Shown here one piece after another: positions 51,818 through 61,419 of a stretch of DNA of 64,000 bases. Below the pieces are notes generated by a model. It made no database searches. It had not been told where the DNA came from and worked only from the letters and a program-made list of their open reading frames with translations. The first letter of the stretch is position 1; the number at the start of each line of letters is the position of its first letter. Position numbers and translations under genes: made by a program. Source of the stretch: Salinibacterium sp. M195 (lineage in GTDB: Bacteria; Actinomycetota; Actinomycetes; Actinomycetales; Microbacteriaceae); NCBI RefSeq assembly GCF_019443965.1, contig NZ_CP040814.1, forward strand, positions 2,542,001 through 2,606,000, read 5' to 3'.

Positions 51818-52567
51818 CTACGCGCCAGTGAGGGTGGTGCTGCTCTGGCCGAGAGTCGCGGCCTGAATAGCAGTAAGGTCGACGCCGCCGGCAAGAGCAA
51901 GGTCGAGCAACGAGTCGAGTTCGCGGCGGTCAAAGGGAGCACCTTCGGCGGTGCCCTGAACCTCGACAAAGAGGCCACGGCCGGTGACAACAACGTTCAT
52001 GTCTGTCTCGGCACGAACGTCTTCGACGTAGGCGAGGTCGAGCATGGGCTCACCATCGATGATTCCGACGCTGACGGCGGCGAGCGAGTCGAAGAGTGCC
52101 TTCGAGTTTTTGCCGATGAACTTCTTTTCACGACCCCATTCGATAGCGTCAGCGAGCGCAACATACGCACCGGTGATGGCTGCCGTGCGGGTTCCGCCAT
52201 CAGCTTGGAGAACGTCGCAGTCGATCACGATCGTGTTCTCGCCGAGAGCCTTCATGTCGACGACAGCGCGGAGGCTGCGACCGATGAGGCGCGAAATTTC
52301 GTGGGTGCGGCCGCCGACCTTGCCCTTGACCGCTTCACGGTCCATGCGGCTGTTGGTGCTGCGAGGCAGCATCGAGTACTCGGCGGTGACCCAGCCTTTA
52401 CCCTTTCCTGCCATCCAACGCGGAACACCGTTAGTGAAGGATGCGGTGCACAGCACCTTGGTCTTGCCGAAGGAGATTAGCGCTGACCCTTCAGCCTGGT
52501 CGCTCCATCCACGCTCGATTGTTACTTCGCGCAGTTCGTTGTTTTCGCGGCCATCGTGACGGGTCAT
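51818..52567 (-). CDS. rph: ribonuclease PH
   Basis: 3'-to-5' phosphorolytic exoribonuclease that trims tRNA 3' ends. The 249 residues show [43 protein letters not shown] core ([15 protein letters not shown]) with the phosphate-binding Arg/Ser and [18 protein letters not shown] start at MTRHDGRE (52567, GAAGAGAC before it); the frame continues 13 codons upstream into the murI end. It sits between murI and rdgB. Confidence 0.95.
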   Translation of the reverse strand: MTRHDGRENNELREVTIERGWSDQAEGSALISFGKTKVLCTASFTNGVPRWMAGKGKGWVTAEYSMLPRSTNSRMDREAVKGKVGGRTHEISRLIGRSLRAVVDMKALGENTIVIDCDVLQADGGTRTAAITGAYVALADAIEWGREKKFIGKNSKALFDSLAAVSVGIIDGEPMLDLAYVEDVRAETDMNVVVTGRGLFVEVQGTAEGAPFDRRELDSLLDLALAGGVDLTAIQAATLGQSSTTLTGA

Positions 52568-52598
52568 GTCTCTTCTTTCTTTTAGTGAAGTCGTGCTG

Positions 52599-53435
52599 TT
52601 AGTCAAAGTGCGGAAGCGTTATTGCGCCGGTCTCAAAGGTTTCGACCCTCACAATGTTGGGGCCCATAAAGCGAGATGCTAGGCGTGTGAAGCCGAGCTT
52701 GTCTGGCCCGGTTGCCTCGAAGGTGTGGTTGGCAGATTTCGAGGGGTCTCGCAGCAAGTTATGCGCCACGAGCGTGTTGTACACGTCATAGGCAGTCTCT
52801 TCCGCACTCGACACGAGCGTGACATCGCGACCCATCACATACTGAATCGCGGCAGAAATGTGGGGGTAGTGCGTGCAGCCAAGCACGAGGGTATCGATCT
52901 CGGCAGCCTTCAGCGGCGCCAAATACTCTTCAGCGACGGCGAGAACTTCTGGTCCGGTCGTGACGCCGGCTTCCACAAATTCGACGAAACGCGGGCAGGC
53001 CTGGGTAAAAAGTTCGATTGCGGATGCCGCAGCGAAGGCATCCTCGTACGCCCGAGACTTGATCGTGCCCTCGGTGCCGATCACTCCGACGCGGCCGTTG
53101 CGGGTCTGACGAACTGCCGCCCTCGTGGCGGGCTGGATCACTTCGACGACCTCGATGCCGTAGGCCTCCGTGTAGCGCTCTCGTGCATCCCGAAGCATTG
53201 CGGCAGACGCCGTGTTACAGGCAATCACGAGCAACTTCACGCCGTCGTCAACGAGGCGATCCATGACTTCGAGGGCATAGCGACGAACATCCGCTATCGG
53301 CTTGGGGCCATACGGCGAGTGCAGAGTGTCGCCAACGTAGAGAATCGATTCATGCGGCAACTGGTCAATGATCGCCCGAGCTACGGTGAGGCCACCGACT
53401 CCGGAGTCGAAAACGCCAATAGGTGCATCAGTCAC
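52599..53435 (-). CDS. murI: glutamate racemase
   Basis: Makes D-glutamate for peptidoglycan. Catalytic cysteines are in [12 protein letters not shown] (first Cys) and [11 protein letters not shown] (second Cys). N-terminal [17 protein letters not shown] and [16 protein letters not shown] are family motifs. The 278 residues are normal. First gene of murI-rph-rdgB. Ends 31 bases before the rph start. Confidence 0.96.
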   Translation of the reverse strand: MTDAPIGVFDSGVGGLTVARAIIDQLPHESILYVGDTLHSPYGPKPIADVRRYALEVMDRLVDDGVKLLVIACNTASAAMLRDARERYTEAYGIEVVEVIQPATRAAVRQTRNGRVGVIGTEGTIKSRAYEDAFAAASAIELFTQACPRFVEFVEAGVTTGPEVLAVAEEYLAPLKAAEIDTLVLGCTHYPHISAAIQYVMGRDVTLVSSAEETAYDVYNTLVAHNLLRDPSKSANHTFEATGPDKLGFTRLASRFMGPNIVRVETFETGAITLPHFD

Positions 53436-53507
53436 GCCCTCAATCGTAGTGGTCGATGCGCGAATTCTCCCCGACAGCGCTGAGGGTCTGTCGCGTACGC
53501 TTGTGGG

Positions 53508-54800
53508 GTGAGTACCGCTCTGCTAACTGACCAATACGAGCTCACTATGCTCGACGCCGCAATCGGCAGTGGCCGCCACGAACGCCCGTGTGTGTTCGAG
53601 GCGTTTGCCCGCCGCCTCCCTGACGGTCGCCGCTATGGCATCGTCGCGGGAACGGGGCGGCTTCTTGAGCTGATTGAGCAATTCCGTTTCGGCGATGACG
53701 AGTTGTCGTTCTTGCAGCAGAACAAGGTTGTCAGCTCAGGCACCATTGACTGGCTTGCCGACTACCGTTTCACTGGCAAGATTGCGGGCTACCGCGAAGG
53801 CGACGTCTATTTTCCTGGCTCCCCCGTGCTGATCGTTGAGGGAACATTTGCCGAAGCGGTGCTTCTCGAAACTCTTACGCTGAGCGTGCTGAACTACGAC
53901 TCCGCCGTCGCATCCGCAGCTTCTCGCATGGTGACCGCCGCCGATTCGCGACCGGTTGTCGAGATGGGCTCGCGCCGCACGGGCGAACGCTCCGCCGTGG
54001 CATCCGCGCGCGCAGCGTACATCGCTGGCTTCACCGCCACCAGCAACTTGGAGGCCGGCCGCCAGTGGGGCGTGCCAACGATGGGAACGGCAGCACACTC
54101 CTTCACTCTGCTTCACGATTCAGAAGAAGAAGCTTTCCAGGCGCAAGTGGATGCTTTCGGACCGTCAACAACTTTGCTCGTCGACACCTACGACGTTGAA
54201 ACTGCGGTGAACCTCGCGGTGAAAGTGGCCGGAACGGAATTGGGGGCAGTGCGTATTGACTCTGGTGACCTGGCTGTCCAGGTCGCCACCGTTCGGGCGC
54301 AACTCGATTCTTTGGGCGCGACAAACACTCGCATCACCGTCACCAATGATCTTGACGAGCATGCGATTGCTGCTTTGCGGGCAGCACCCGTCAATTCCTA
54401 CGGCGTGGGAACTTCTGTCGTGACAGGTTCCGGGCATCCCGCCGCTGGCATGGTGTACAAACTTGTCGCCCACCACAACGATGCGGGTCAGTGGGTTTCG
54501 GTCGCCAAAAAGTCGACAGCAAAGGCGACGATCGGTGGCCACAAAGCCGCGATGCGCACCCTCGAGGGCGGCATCGCGAGCACCGAATTGATCTACCAGG
54601 CTGTTGACGGTCGCCCGGATGTCGAGGGGCGTGAGCTCATCGTCGATCTCGTTAACGACGGTGTGGCGGATGCTCGCTGGTTGGGTCGCGAAGGCACGCG
54701 TGCCGCACGCGACCACCGCGAGCAGGCTCTCGCTGAACTACCCGAGAACGCTTTTCGGCTTTCGCGTGGCGAACCCGTCGTGCCGACTCTCTACCGTTAG
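53508..54800 (+). CDS. pncB: nicotinate phosphoribosyltransferase
   Basis: Joins nicotinate and PRPP, the entry of the Preiss-Handler NAD salvage route. 430 residues; [18 protein letters not shown] at the N-terminus, the active-site stretch [42 protein letters not shown] (catalytic His region) and [15 protein letters not shown] start. Divergent from murI; its stop is 10 bases from the convergent DUF3039 gene. Confidence 0.95.
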   Translation: MSTALLTDQYELTMLDAAIGSGRHERPCVFEAFARRLPDGRRYGIVAGTGRLLELIEQFRFGDDELSFLQQNKVVSSGTIDWLADYRFTGKIAGYREGDVYFPGSPVLIVEGTFAEAVLLETLTLSVLNYDSAVASAASRMVTAADSRPVVEMGSRRTGERSAVASARAAYIAGFTATSNLEAGRQWGVPTMGTAAHSFTLLHDSEEEAFQAQVDAFGPSTTLLVDTYDVETAVNLAVKVAGTELGAVRIDSGDLAVQVATVRAQLDSLGATNTRITVTNDLDEHAIAALRAAPVNSYGVGTSVVTGSGHPAAGMVYKLVAHHNDAGQWVSVAKKSTAKATIGGHKAAMRTLEGGIASTELIYQAVDGRPDVEGRELIVDLVNDGVADARWLGREGTRAARDHREQALAELPENAFRLSRGEPVVPTLYR

Positions 54801-54810
54801 AAGCTAAGCG

Positions 54811-55071
54811 CTACGCCTTCATCTTTTCGTAGACGTCTTTGCAGGTCGGGCAGACGGGAAACTTCTCGGGGTCGCGGCCCGGGGTCCACAACTTGCCGCA
54901 GAGGGCACGAATAGGCTTGCCGGATAACGCGGATTCCATGATTTTGTTCTTGGGCGCGTAGTGCGAGAAGCGTTCGTGGTCGCCCTCTTCGACCTGCTCC
55001 TGATTGAGCAGCTCTTCGAGTTCGCGGTCGAGCGTGTCGGTTCCGCCGCCTGTGTGATCGGTGTCAGCCAT
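54811..55071 (-). CDS. DUF3039 zinc-ribbon-like protein
   Basis: An 86-residue actinobacterial protein of unknown function. Acidic N-terminal helix (DRELEELLNQEQVEEGDHERFSHYA), then KPIRALCGKLWTPGRDPEKFPVCPTCKDVYEKM with Cys residues in the pattern C-x(18)-C-x2-C that can bind zinc. The family is small, conserved and usually single copy. Co-oriented with, and 10 bases from, no partner; the ABC permease gene starts its end 29 bases upstream. Confidence 0.88.
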   Translation of the reverse strand: MADTDHTGGGTDTLDRELEELLNQEQVEEGDHERFSHYAPKNKIMESALSGKPIRALCGKLWTPGRDPEKFPVCPTCKDVYEKMKA

Positions 55072-55099
55072 AGATCGATTCTACTTCGTGTTGCGCGTC

Positions 55100-56671
55100 T
55101 TAGTTCTGAGAAGAGAGGGCGAGTAACTCTGGTCCTCGACGAACCATGATTCGACCGCCCCAGTACACACCGACGACGAGCACAAGCAGCCCGAGCGGCA
55201 GCCCGACGATGAACGGCGCCCAGTACGGATCGAGTGTCGCGAAAGGGGTGAAGAACACCACGGCAAGCACGGGAGCAGCAAATATGAGGCTGAGCACAAA
55301 GGTGAATGTCTGCACCGTTGCGGCGTTCGAGACCAACGCCTGAGGCTGGATGAATGCTCCGTGCCCAGGAAGAGGTGCGGCATAGGGGAATGCTGCCGAA
55401 CTCACGCTTGACACGCCCAGCGCTGCGAAGAGCAGGCACAGGCTAAGTCCGATGAGCCCCGGAAGCGCTTCATTATTACCGACGATAACAACCGTGAGGA
55501 TGCTCCCCAGAATAGCCAGCGGGATGCCAACAAGCAGGTTGGGAACGATTCGACCCCAGCGGTCATCTGCACCCTTGGTGTGAGCCGAGACATGGGTCCA
55601 GAGCGCGGTGTTGTCATGCGCAACATCGTTATGCGCGCTCCAGCCCAAGAACAAACACATCACGGGAACCGGAATCCACGCGATAACGTCAGCGCCGATA
55701 CCGCCAACGAGGAGCGCCGCCACCATGCCGATCGGGATAATCGGGATTGCTGCCAACGCAACGAAATAGCGTGCGTCGCGAGCCCAATAGCTGAGGCTTC
55801 GTGCGGCGATTGCGCCCAATGGTGTTGACGGCATGAGCCGAAACCAGCCCAACCCTGATCGGTAGGTCGCTACCGCACTGCGTTCGGGGCGGGAAAGCAC
55901 ATAGCCGAGCATGAAGTACCAGCACAGCGCGAGCAGAAGCAAGAACCCGAAAGCAATGGCGAGTTTCGCCGCGGCCTCACTGCCATTACCCGCAGCGCTA
56001 GCGGCTGGGGCGCCGAACGCAACACCGAGCGGTGTCCATTCGAGCACGGCAGCGCTTCGCCTCAGCACCGGAAGAACTTGCGACTGGTAGTCCGACAAAG
56101 CAAGAATGACGGCGAGCGGAAGCGACGCGATCACGACCGCGACAGAAATGAAACCAAAAACCTCACGCAGTCGTCGCGTACTCAAGTACCGCGCAGCCAA
56201 GAGACTTGCCAGTCTGGTGCCGATAATGGCGGTGGCGATCACGATGACACCCGAGAGCACCGCAATGAGGGCGGAGCTGGCGTCTGGCGACCAAGCAACA
56301 ACTTGCGCTATTGCGAGACCGACGAGCATGACGGCGGGGATGCTGATAGCGCCGGCGAGCAACAGGAGCAGGGCTAGACGCAGTCTGGTGACGGGCAGGT
56401 ACGAGAAACGGCGCGGATCTAAGGCGTCATCCGCGTTCCAACCCAACGGCATGAACAAGAAACCTGCCAGCACTAGTGATCCGAAAACGACCAGGGTGCT
56501 TCCCGCGATTTCAGGGGTTGTGTCGCGCAGACCCGCAACAGCTGTGACGGCGATGACAAACAATACGGCGCTGTAAATCAGCATCAAACCTACGCTTGCC
56601 GCAACGAGTGGACCTCGTCGGAACGTGTTCGCGACGAAGGTTAGTTTCAGTCGGAGAAACTGTTTAACCAC
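55100..56671 (-). CDS. ABC-2 type exporter permease
   Basis: A 523-residue membrane protein with about 12 helices (e.g. VGLMLIYSAVLFVIAVTAVAGL, TLLLLLAGAISIPAVMLVGLAIAQVVAW, PIIPIGMVAALLVGGIG). There is a basic C-terminal tail. It overlaps the ATPase gene (56647-58785) by 25 bases, so the two form an export unit. The two halves look alike, so it may act as one large subunit or as a dimer. No substrate motif is seen. Confidence 0.82.
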   Translation of the reverse strand: MVKQFLRLKLTFVANTFRRGPLVAASVGLMLIYSAVLFVIAVTAVAGLRDTTPEIAGSTLVVFGSLVLAGFLFMPLGWNADDALDPRRFSYLPVTRLRLALLLLLAGAISIPAVMLVGLAIAQVVAWSPDASSALIAVLSGVIVIATAIIGTRLASLLAARYLSTRRLREVFGFISVAVVIASLPLAVILALSDYQSQVLPVLRRSAAVLEWTPLGVAFGAPAASAAGNGSEAAAKLAIAFGFLLLLALCWYFMLGYVLSRPERSAVATYRSGLGWFRLMPSTPLGAIAARSLSYWARDARYFVALAAIPIIPIGMVAALLVGGIGADVIAWIPVPVMCLFLGWSAHNDVAHDNTALWTHVSAHTKGADDRWGRIVPNLLVGIPLAILGSILTVVIVGNNEALPGLIGLSLCLLFAALGVSSVSSAAFPYAAPLPGHGAFIQPQALVSNAATVQTFTFVLSLIFAAPVLAVVFFTPFATLDPYWAPFIVGLPLGLLVLVVGVYWGGRIMVRRGPELLALSSQN

Positions 56672-58785
56672 TCGAGGCCTCCCCCACTAGAATTCTTACC
56701 GGTGAGCTGCACGAAGCGGTCTTCGAGAGACATTCCGTTGCGCACCTCGTCGATTGTTCCGTCGGCGAGCAGGGATCCTTCAACGATCACGGCAACGTGG
56801 CTACAGACACGCTGCACGAGTTCCATGCGGTGACTCGACAGCAGAACTGTTCCGCCAGCATTTACATACTGCTTCAGGATGCGGGTGACGGTTGCTGCCG
56901 AAACAGGATCAACAGACTCGAAGGGTTCGTCAAGAATCAGCAGTCGCGGCGAGTGGATCATTGCGGCCGCGAGCGCGACCTTTTTGAGCATGCCTGAGGA
57001 GTAGTCGCTGACGAGGCGACCCATCACATCGTCAAGACCAAACGCCGTAGCCAAATCTGCGGAGCGTTTTCTGACTTCTGCGGCTTTGAGGCCGCGCAGC
57101 ACGCCGGAGTAGTACAGCAGTTGCGAGCCAGTAAGTCGGTCAAAGATGCGCAGACGGTCAGGGAGAACCCCCATCGATCGCTTGGCAATCTCAGGCGAAT
57201 CCCACACGTTGACCCCGTTGACGCTGGCGGTTCCCGAATCGGGGCGCAAGAGACCGGTGATCATCGAGAGGGTGGTGGTTTTTCCAGCGCCGTTGGGACC
57301 AACGATCCCGTAGAAGACACCCGCACGCACGTTCAAGTCAATGTCGTTGACCGCAACCATGTCGCCGAAGCCCTTTGAGAGTCCCCGAACTTCCAGAACG
57401 CTTTCAGTGGATGTCGCTTCGATCCCGTGCGAGAGCGTCGGCGTCACCGCAACGACGGCATCGTTCTCTCGAGCCGGAGCGAGCTCAGGTTCAGCTTCGG
57501 GCTCGGCTTCGGCTTCGAGTTCTGGCTCGTCTACGGTGATGTCGACTGCAGTTTCGGCCTTGGAATCGGACTCAACGGAACGTTCCGGCTCAACCTGCAG
57601 CTCGGGCTCGGGCTCCGGCTCCGGTGTCGGTTCCGGCTCGCTCTGGTCGTCTGGCACCTGCACAGCGGCCTGAGCCGCAGCACTATCGACTACCGCATCG
57701 GAAGCAGAGTCAGCGTTGGGCTCGGCTTCGGAGTCCGGCTGGTCAACCGCACTCGCATCCTCGGCCACTTCTTCGGCCTCAACCTCAGGCGCTTTCGTCA
57801 CCGCGGGAGCAGCAGGGGTAGCGGCGAATTGCGCTGCGAGTGCACGCAAGCGAGCCAAACCAGCGAGAACCCCATCCGGCTTCTCTACAGCTTGGGGCTT
57901 CTCGGCGCGAGCCGCTTCAGATGGCACTGACGCTGTTTTCGCCGTGTCAACGGTTGGCGCTACTGAGGTGAGCGCGTCCGACTCGGCAGTGTCGATATCG
58001 CCCGCGGTAGTCGCTGCATCGGCGGTATCCGCTTTTTCTGCGGACTCGGTGTCTGTGATCTCTGCGCGCGCCGTGACTGCGGATGCCTCGGGCGTAACGG
58101 CTGATTCCGAGACGGCTGCTGATTCTGGCGTCGCAGAAGTCTCAGACTCCGTGACGGCCGTCGGGGCTAACTCTTCGATTGAAAAAGGATTCGTCGTCGG
58201 AGGCGTCGGCTTCGGCTTCGGCTTCGGCTTCGGAGCAGCACTCTTCGTCGCCCGGGGCTTTGGCGCGGCGCGTTTCGGCGTTATTGGCTTGGGAGCTGTC
58301 GACGTGGATGCCGCTGGCTGCCGAGTCTTAGACGTAGCCGTCGTGGGCGCAGTTGGCTTGGGCGCCGTCTGCTTCGGCGCAGAGGGTTTGGCCGCAGAAG
58401 GTTGGGGCGCAGCGGCATTCTTAGGCGAGGCCCGAGTCGTCTTCGACCGTGCACCCGCCGTCGTCGTCGCCTTTGCGGTGGTCGAGGTCGTGTTTGCCGG
58501 CGTTGCCACTGTCTTTGCTGGAATCACCGCGGTGTTCTCAGAAGGGTCGTTAGTGGGTATCGTCGCTGAAGCTGCGGCTGCGGCGGGTGCTTTTCGCACG
58601 GCAGACGTTTTCGCAGCAGGCTTCTTGACGGCGGGCTTACGAGTAGCAGAAGCTGTTGGATTCGCGGTGGTCGATTTCGCTTGAGTACCCCGTGCCGCTG
58701 AAGGCTTCCTGGCACTAGTCGCGGGCTTCGTTACCGGCGGTTTAACAGTCTTCTTGCCCTCGTCGGGTGTTTGGGCGTTTTCCAC
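56647..58785 (-). CDS. ABC transporter ATPase with very long disordered N-terminus
   Basis: A 712-residue protein with GTG start. Residues 463-712 are an ABC ATPase: Walker A GPNGAGKTTT, a weak signature SDYSSGMLKK, Walker B RLLILDEPFE, H-loop SSHRM. The first ~462 residues have no fold: about 1-215 are Lys/Pro/Ala/Thr-rich and basic (KPxAAKP-type repeats, ending PKPKPKPKP, like histone H1), about 216-462 are acidic (TESETSATPESAAVSES, PEPTPEPEPEPELQVEPE). Base use here stays GC-rich but is repetitive. Other long frames in this region are shadows. Partner permease downstream overlaps by 25 bases. The tail may bind a polyanion, the envelope or DNA; this is not shown. Confidence 0.85.
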   Translation of the reverse strand: MENAQTPDEGKKTVKPPVTKPATSARKPSAARGTQAKSTTANPTASATRKPAVKKPAAKTSAVRKAPAAAAASATIPTNDPSENTAVIPAKTVATPANTTSTTAKATTTAGARSKTTRASPKNAAAPQPSAAKPSAPKQTAPKPTAPTTATSKTRQPAASTSTAPKPITPKRAAPKPRATKSAAPKPKPKPKPTPPTTNPFSIEELAPTAVTESETSATPESAAVSESAVTPEASAVTARAEITDTESAEKADTADAATTAGDIDTAESDALTSVAPTVDTAKTASVPSEAARAEKPQAVEKPDGVLAGLARLRALAAQFAATPAAPAVTKAPEVEAEEVAEDASAVDQPDSEAEPNADSASDAVVDSAAAQAAVQVPDDQSEPEPTPEPEPEPELQVEPERSVESDSKAETAVDITVDEPELEAEAEPEAEPELAPARENDAVVAVTPTLSHGIEATSTESVLEVRGLSKGFGDMVAVNDIDLNVRAGVFYGIVGPNGAGKTTTLSMITGLLRPDSGTASVNGVNVWDSPEIAKRSMGVLPDRLRIFDRLTGSQLLYYSGVLRGLKAAEVRKRSADLATAFGLDDVMGRLVSDYSSGMLKKVALAAAMIHSPRLLILDEPFESVDPVSAATVTRILKQYVNAGGTVLLSSHRMELVQRVCSHVAVIVEGSLLADGTIDEVRNGMSLEDRFVQLTGKNSSGGGLEWLNSFSD

Positions 58786-58986
58786 TGTCCAAACCTACCA
58801 ATCAGATGACTCGTGGATGAGCGAGTATCACAAATACACAACAACCCCACAATATCTATGGAGTTCTCAACCCACCCAGATACTCTGACTCTCGCACAAA
58901 GGTGTGTCAATTTTGCCAATCTCGGGTAAACAGCACGTTAACTGTGCCGTTATTTCCCGAGCCCCAGCACAACTGAGGAGACCACC
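58786..58986. other. divergent intergenic region
   Basis: About 200 bases between the minus-strand ATPase gene and the plus-strand nucleotidyltransferase gene. It is AT-richer than the surroundings (ATGGAGTTCTCAAC, CACAAATACACAACAACC). TTAACTGTGCCGTTATTTCC before the plus gene could hold a promoter; I see no operator. Confidence 0.25.
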
Positions 58987-59679
58987 ATGACTACACAAGT
59001 CGTTATTTTAGCTGCCGGTATGGGCAGCCGCTTGGGCCGCTCACTTCCGAAGCCGCTTACTGAGCTCAACGATGGCCGCACCATCATGCAGCAGCAGTTC
59101 GACAACATCCATCACGCATTTAGCAACAACGCCAAGGTGACGATCGTCGTTGGCTACAAGCTCGAACACATCATTGAGGCTTTCCCTGAAGCGTCGTTCG
59201 TCTATAACGAGCAGTACGACCAGACCAATACCTCCAAGAGCCTCCTGCGCGCGCTTCAAGCGTCAGCGCCCGGTGGAGTTCTGTGGATGAACGGCGACGT
59301 GGTCTTTGACCCCGCCGTTCTTGAGCGTGCCGCTTCGATGGTTGCTCGCGATCAGTCATTCGTCAGCGTGAACACCGCCAAGGTTTCCGACGAAGAAGTC
59401 AAGTACACGACGGATGCAGAAGGTTTCATCAAGGAACTCTCCAAGACCGTCAAGGGCGGCCTCGGCGAAGCCGTCGGCATCAACTACATTTCGCGCGATG
59501 CAAAAGCCGCACTAATTCGTCACCTCAAGAAGGTCGGTGACCAGGATTACTTCGAGCGTGGCATTGAGCTCGCCATCGAAGAAGACCGCCTGCTCATCGA
59601 ACCGATCGATATTTCAGACCTGTACGCCATCGAGGTCGACTTTGCCGAGGACCTCGAACGCGCAAACCTCTTCGTCTAA
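58987..59679 (+). CDS. sugar-phosphate or choline-phosphate nucleotidyltransferase
   Basis: A 230-residue NTP_transferase. N-terminal signature VVILAAGMGSRLGRSLPKPL (residues 5-24) binds the nucleotide, GGVLWMNGDVVFDPAVL holds the metal Asp, and EAVGINYISRDAKAAL and EDYFERGIELAIEED-type late motif are seen (DQDYFERGIELAIEED). Short members of this type include LicC (choline-phosphate cytidylyltransferase) and related enzymes for cell-wall polymer decoration. It stands before a TagG/TagH-type exporter, so it probably makes an activated unit for the same polymer. GAGGAGA precedes the ATG. Confidence 0.82.
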   Translation: MTTQVVILAAGMGSRLGRSLPKPLTELNDGRTIMQQQFDNIHHAFSNNAKVTIVVGYKLEHIIEAFPEASFVYNEQYDQTNTSKSLLRALQASAPGGVLWMNGDVVFDPAVLERAASMVARDQSFVSVNTAKVSDEEVKYTTDAEGFIKELSKTVKGGLGEAVGINYISRDAKAALIRHLKKVGDQDYFERGIELAIEEDRLLIEPIDISDLYAIEVDFAEDLERANLFV

Positions 59680-59710
59680 GCACACGCTCGGCTCGCTTGA
59701 GCCGCGTGGA

Positions 59711-59747
59711 AAATGCCCGCTCCGCACTCTGTGTCTGGCGGGCATTT
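59711..59747. terminator. hairpin terminator after the nucleotidyltransferase gene
   Basis: AAATGCCCGC (59711-59720) and GCGGGCATTT (59738-59747) pair perfectly over 10 bases, with a 17-base loop. The T-run is short (ATTTCTG). It separates the nucleotidyltransferase gene from the export genes. Confidence 0.6.
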
Positions 59748-59825
59748 CTGCGAAAAGTGACGAATCGTTCACAGCACACAGGCGGCGTTCGCCTGAATAG
59801 CGTTTCGCCCGCCTAATATAGGGGC

Positions 59826-60626
59826 GTGGCGAACACAGCACTGGGTCGATCTGCATGGTCTCCCCTCACCCGATACCGCCGCATTCTCTGGTTGCTCACT
59901 ATGCGCGACCTGCGCGTGCGGTATTCCACCTCAGCCCTCGGCTACGTGTGGTCAGTTCTTGACCCATTGGTGATGGCGGGCATCTACTGGTTCGTGTTCA
60001 CTCAGGTCTTCGACAAAGCAGTCGGCGAAGACCCGTACATCGTCTTTCTTCTCACCGCCCTCTTGCCGTGGATGTGGTTCAACGGAGCAGTGTCGGATGC
60101 CACCCGTGCCTACTTGCGTGAAGCCAAACTCATTCGATCCACCAAGATCCCTCGCACTATCTGGGTTGCTCGACTTGTGCTCTCAAAGGGCATCGAGTTC
60201 ATTGCCAGCCTGCCGGTTCTCGCTTTCTTCGCGATCGCAACGGGAGCGGTGCTGCACTGGGAAGCGGCATATTTCGTGCTCGGCGTTCTGCTGCAGGCCG
60301 TTCTCACGGTGGGAGTTGGCCTGATTGTGGCTCCCCTCGTCGTGTTCTTCCGCGACCTCGAGCGGGCAACGAAACTGGCGCTGCGCTTTCTCTTCTACGC
60401 ATCGCCCATCATTTATGGCATCCCCGATCTGGCGAAGCTCGGACTCGACGGTCTCGCAGCGTTCAACCCACTCGCGGGCATCTTCTCCCTTTACCGCGCA
60501 GCGTTCTTTCCTGACCAACTCGACTGGTTCGCCGTACTCATCGGGGCGCTCATGAGCCTCATCCTGGTTGGCATCGGAGTTCTCGTCTTCACACGCACCG
60601 AGCGTGCCGTGCTGAAGGAGATTTAA
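59826..60626 (+). CDS. polysaccharide/teichoic acid ABC export permease (TagG/Wzm-like)
   Basis: A 266-residue ABC-2 permease with about six helices. The N-terminal MRDLRVRYSTSALGYVWSVLDPLVMAGIYW is the conserved amphipathic entry of the TagG/Wzm family, with VFTQVFDKAV next. GTG start; its stop overlaps the ATPase ATG (TAATG at 60624-60628), so they are co-translated. It moves a lipid-linked cell-wall polymer across the membrane. Confidence 0.9.
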   Translation: MANTALGRSAWSPLTRYRRILWLLTMRDLRVRYSTSALGYVWSVLDPLVMAGIYWFVFTQVFDKAVGEDPYIVFLLTALLPWMWFNGAVSDATRAYLREAKLIRSTKIPRTIWVARLVLSKGIEFIASLPVLAFFAIATGAVLHWEAAYFVLGVLLQAVLTVGVGLIVAPLVVFFRDLERATKLALRFLFYASPIIYGIPDLAKLGLDGLAAFNPLAGIFSLYRAAFFPDQLDWFAVLIGALMSLILVGIGVLVFTRTERAVLKEI

Positions 60627-61366
60627 TGAACGACGACTACGTCATCCGGGTTGACGACGCCGGCATCCGGTTTCGGCTCAACCGCCGCTCACGACGCAGC
60701 TTCAAGGATCTCTTTGCTGGACGCAAACGTCGCGCTCGAGCCGACGAGTTCTGGGCGCTCCGCAACGTAAGTTTCGACGTCACCGCTGGCGAAGCGATCG
60801 GTGTGGTTGGCCGAAATGGTCAAGGCAAGTCAACCCTGCTCAAACTGGTCGCCGAAGTCATGCTTGCCGATGAGGGCGCCGTGCATGTCGGCAAGGGCGT
60901 GGCTCCGCTCATCGAGATTACGGGTGGGTTCGTCGACGATCTGAGCGTGCGTGACAATGTGTATCTCACTGCGGGTCTGCACGGCATGACGAAACACGAA
61001 ATCAATGATCGATTCGACGAAATCATTAGTTTTGCTGAGATCGAGCGCTTCATCGATACCCCGTACAAGCATCTGTCGAGCGGCATGAAAGTTCGCATCG
61101 CGTTCGCCGTGATCTCTCGCCTCGAAGAACCCATCATCTTGGTGGATGAGGTTCTGGCGGTCGGCGACAAGGCGTTCCGCGAGAAGTGCTATCGCCGAAT
61201 AGAAGAACTTCTCACAGGCGGGCGCACCCTATTCTTCGTCTCTCACAACGAACGAGATCTTCGCCGTTTCTGTAGCCGTGGCCTCTATCTAGACAAGGGC
61301 GAGCTCGTACTGGACGGTCCCATCAACGATGTCCTCGCACGCTACAACGAAGATTACGGTTCCTGA
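60626..61366 (+). CDS. polysaccharide/teichoic acid ABC export ATPase (TagH/Wzt-like)
   Basis: A 246-residue ATPase of the Wzt/TagH type. It has the typical N-terminal basic segment (FRLNRRSRRSFKDLFAGRKRRARADEFWAL), Walker A GRNGQGKST (62-70), the family insertion GGFVDDLSVRDNVYL, signature LSSGMKVRIAFAV, Walker B ILVDEVLAVGD and H-loop FVSHN. It lacks the C-terminal carbohydrate-binding domain of O9a-type Wzt, so the export does not depend on recognising a terminal cap in this subunit. Coupled to the permease. Confidence 0.93.
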   Translation: MNDDYVIRVDDAGIRFRLNRRSRRSFKDLFAGRKRRARADEFWALRNVSFDVTAGEAIGVVGRNGQGKSTLLKLVAEVMLADEGAVHVGKGVAPLIEITGGFVDDLSVRDNVYLTAGLHGMTKHEINDRFDEIISFAEIERFIDTPYKHLSSGMKVRIAFAVISRLEEPIILVDEVLAVGDKAFREKCYRRIEELLTGGRTLFFVSHNERDLRRFCSRGLYLDKGELVLDGPINDVLARYNEDYGS

Positions 61367-61419
61367 ACAGCTGCTCAACTCTCGGTGAGGCGTCAGACCA
61401 CTCCGGTACGCTGAAACCC

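Noticed and set aside
57427..58684. Plus-strand frames of up to 322 residues rich in Gly, Phe and Ser opposite the ABC ATPase gene.
   Set aside because: Mirror images of the Pro/Ala/Glu-rich disordered tail; no ribosome binding site and no recognisable domain.
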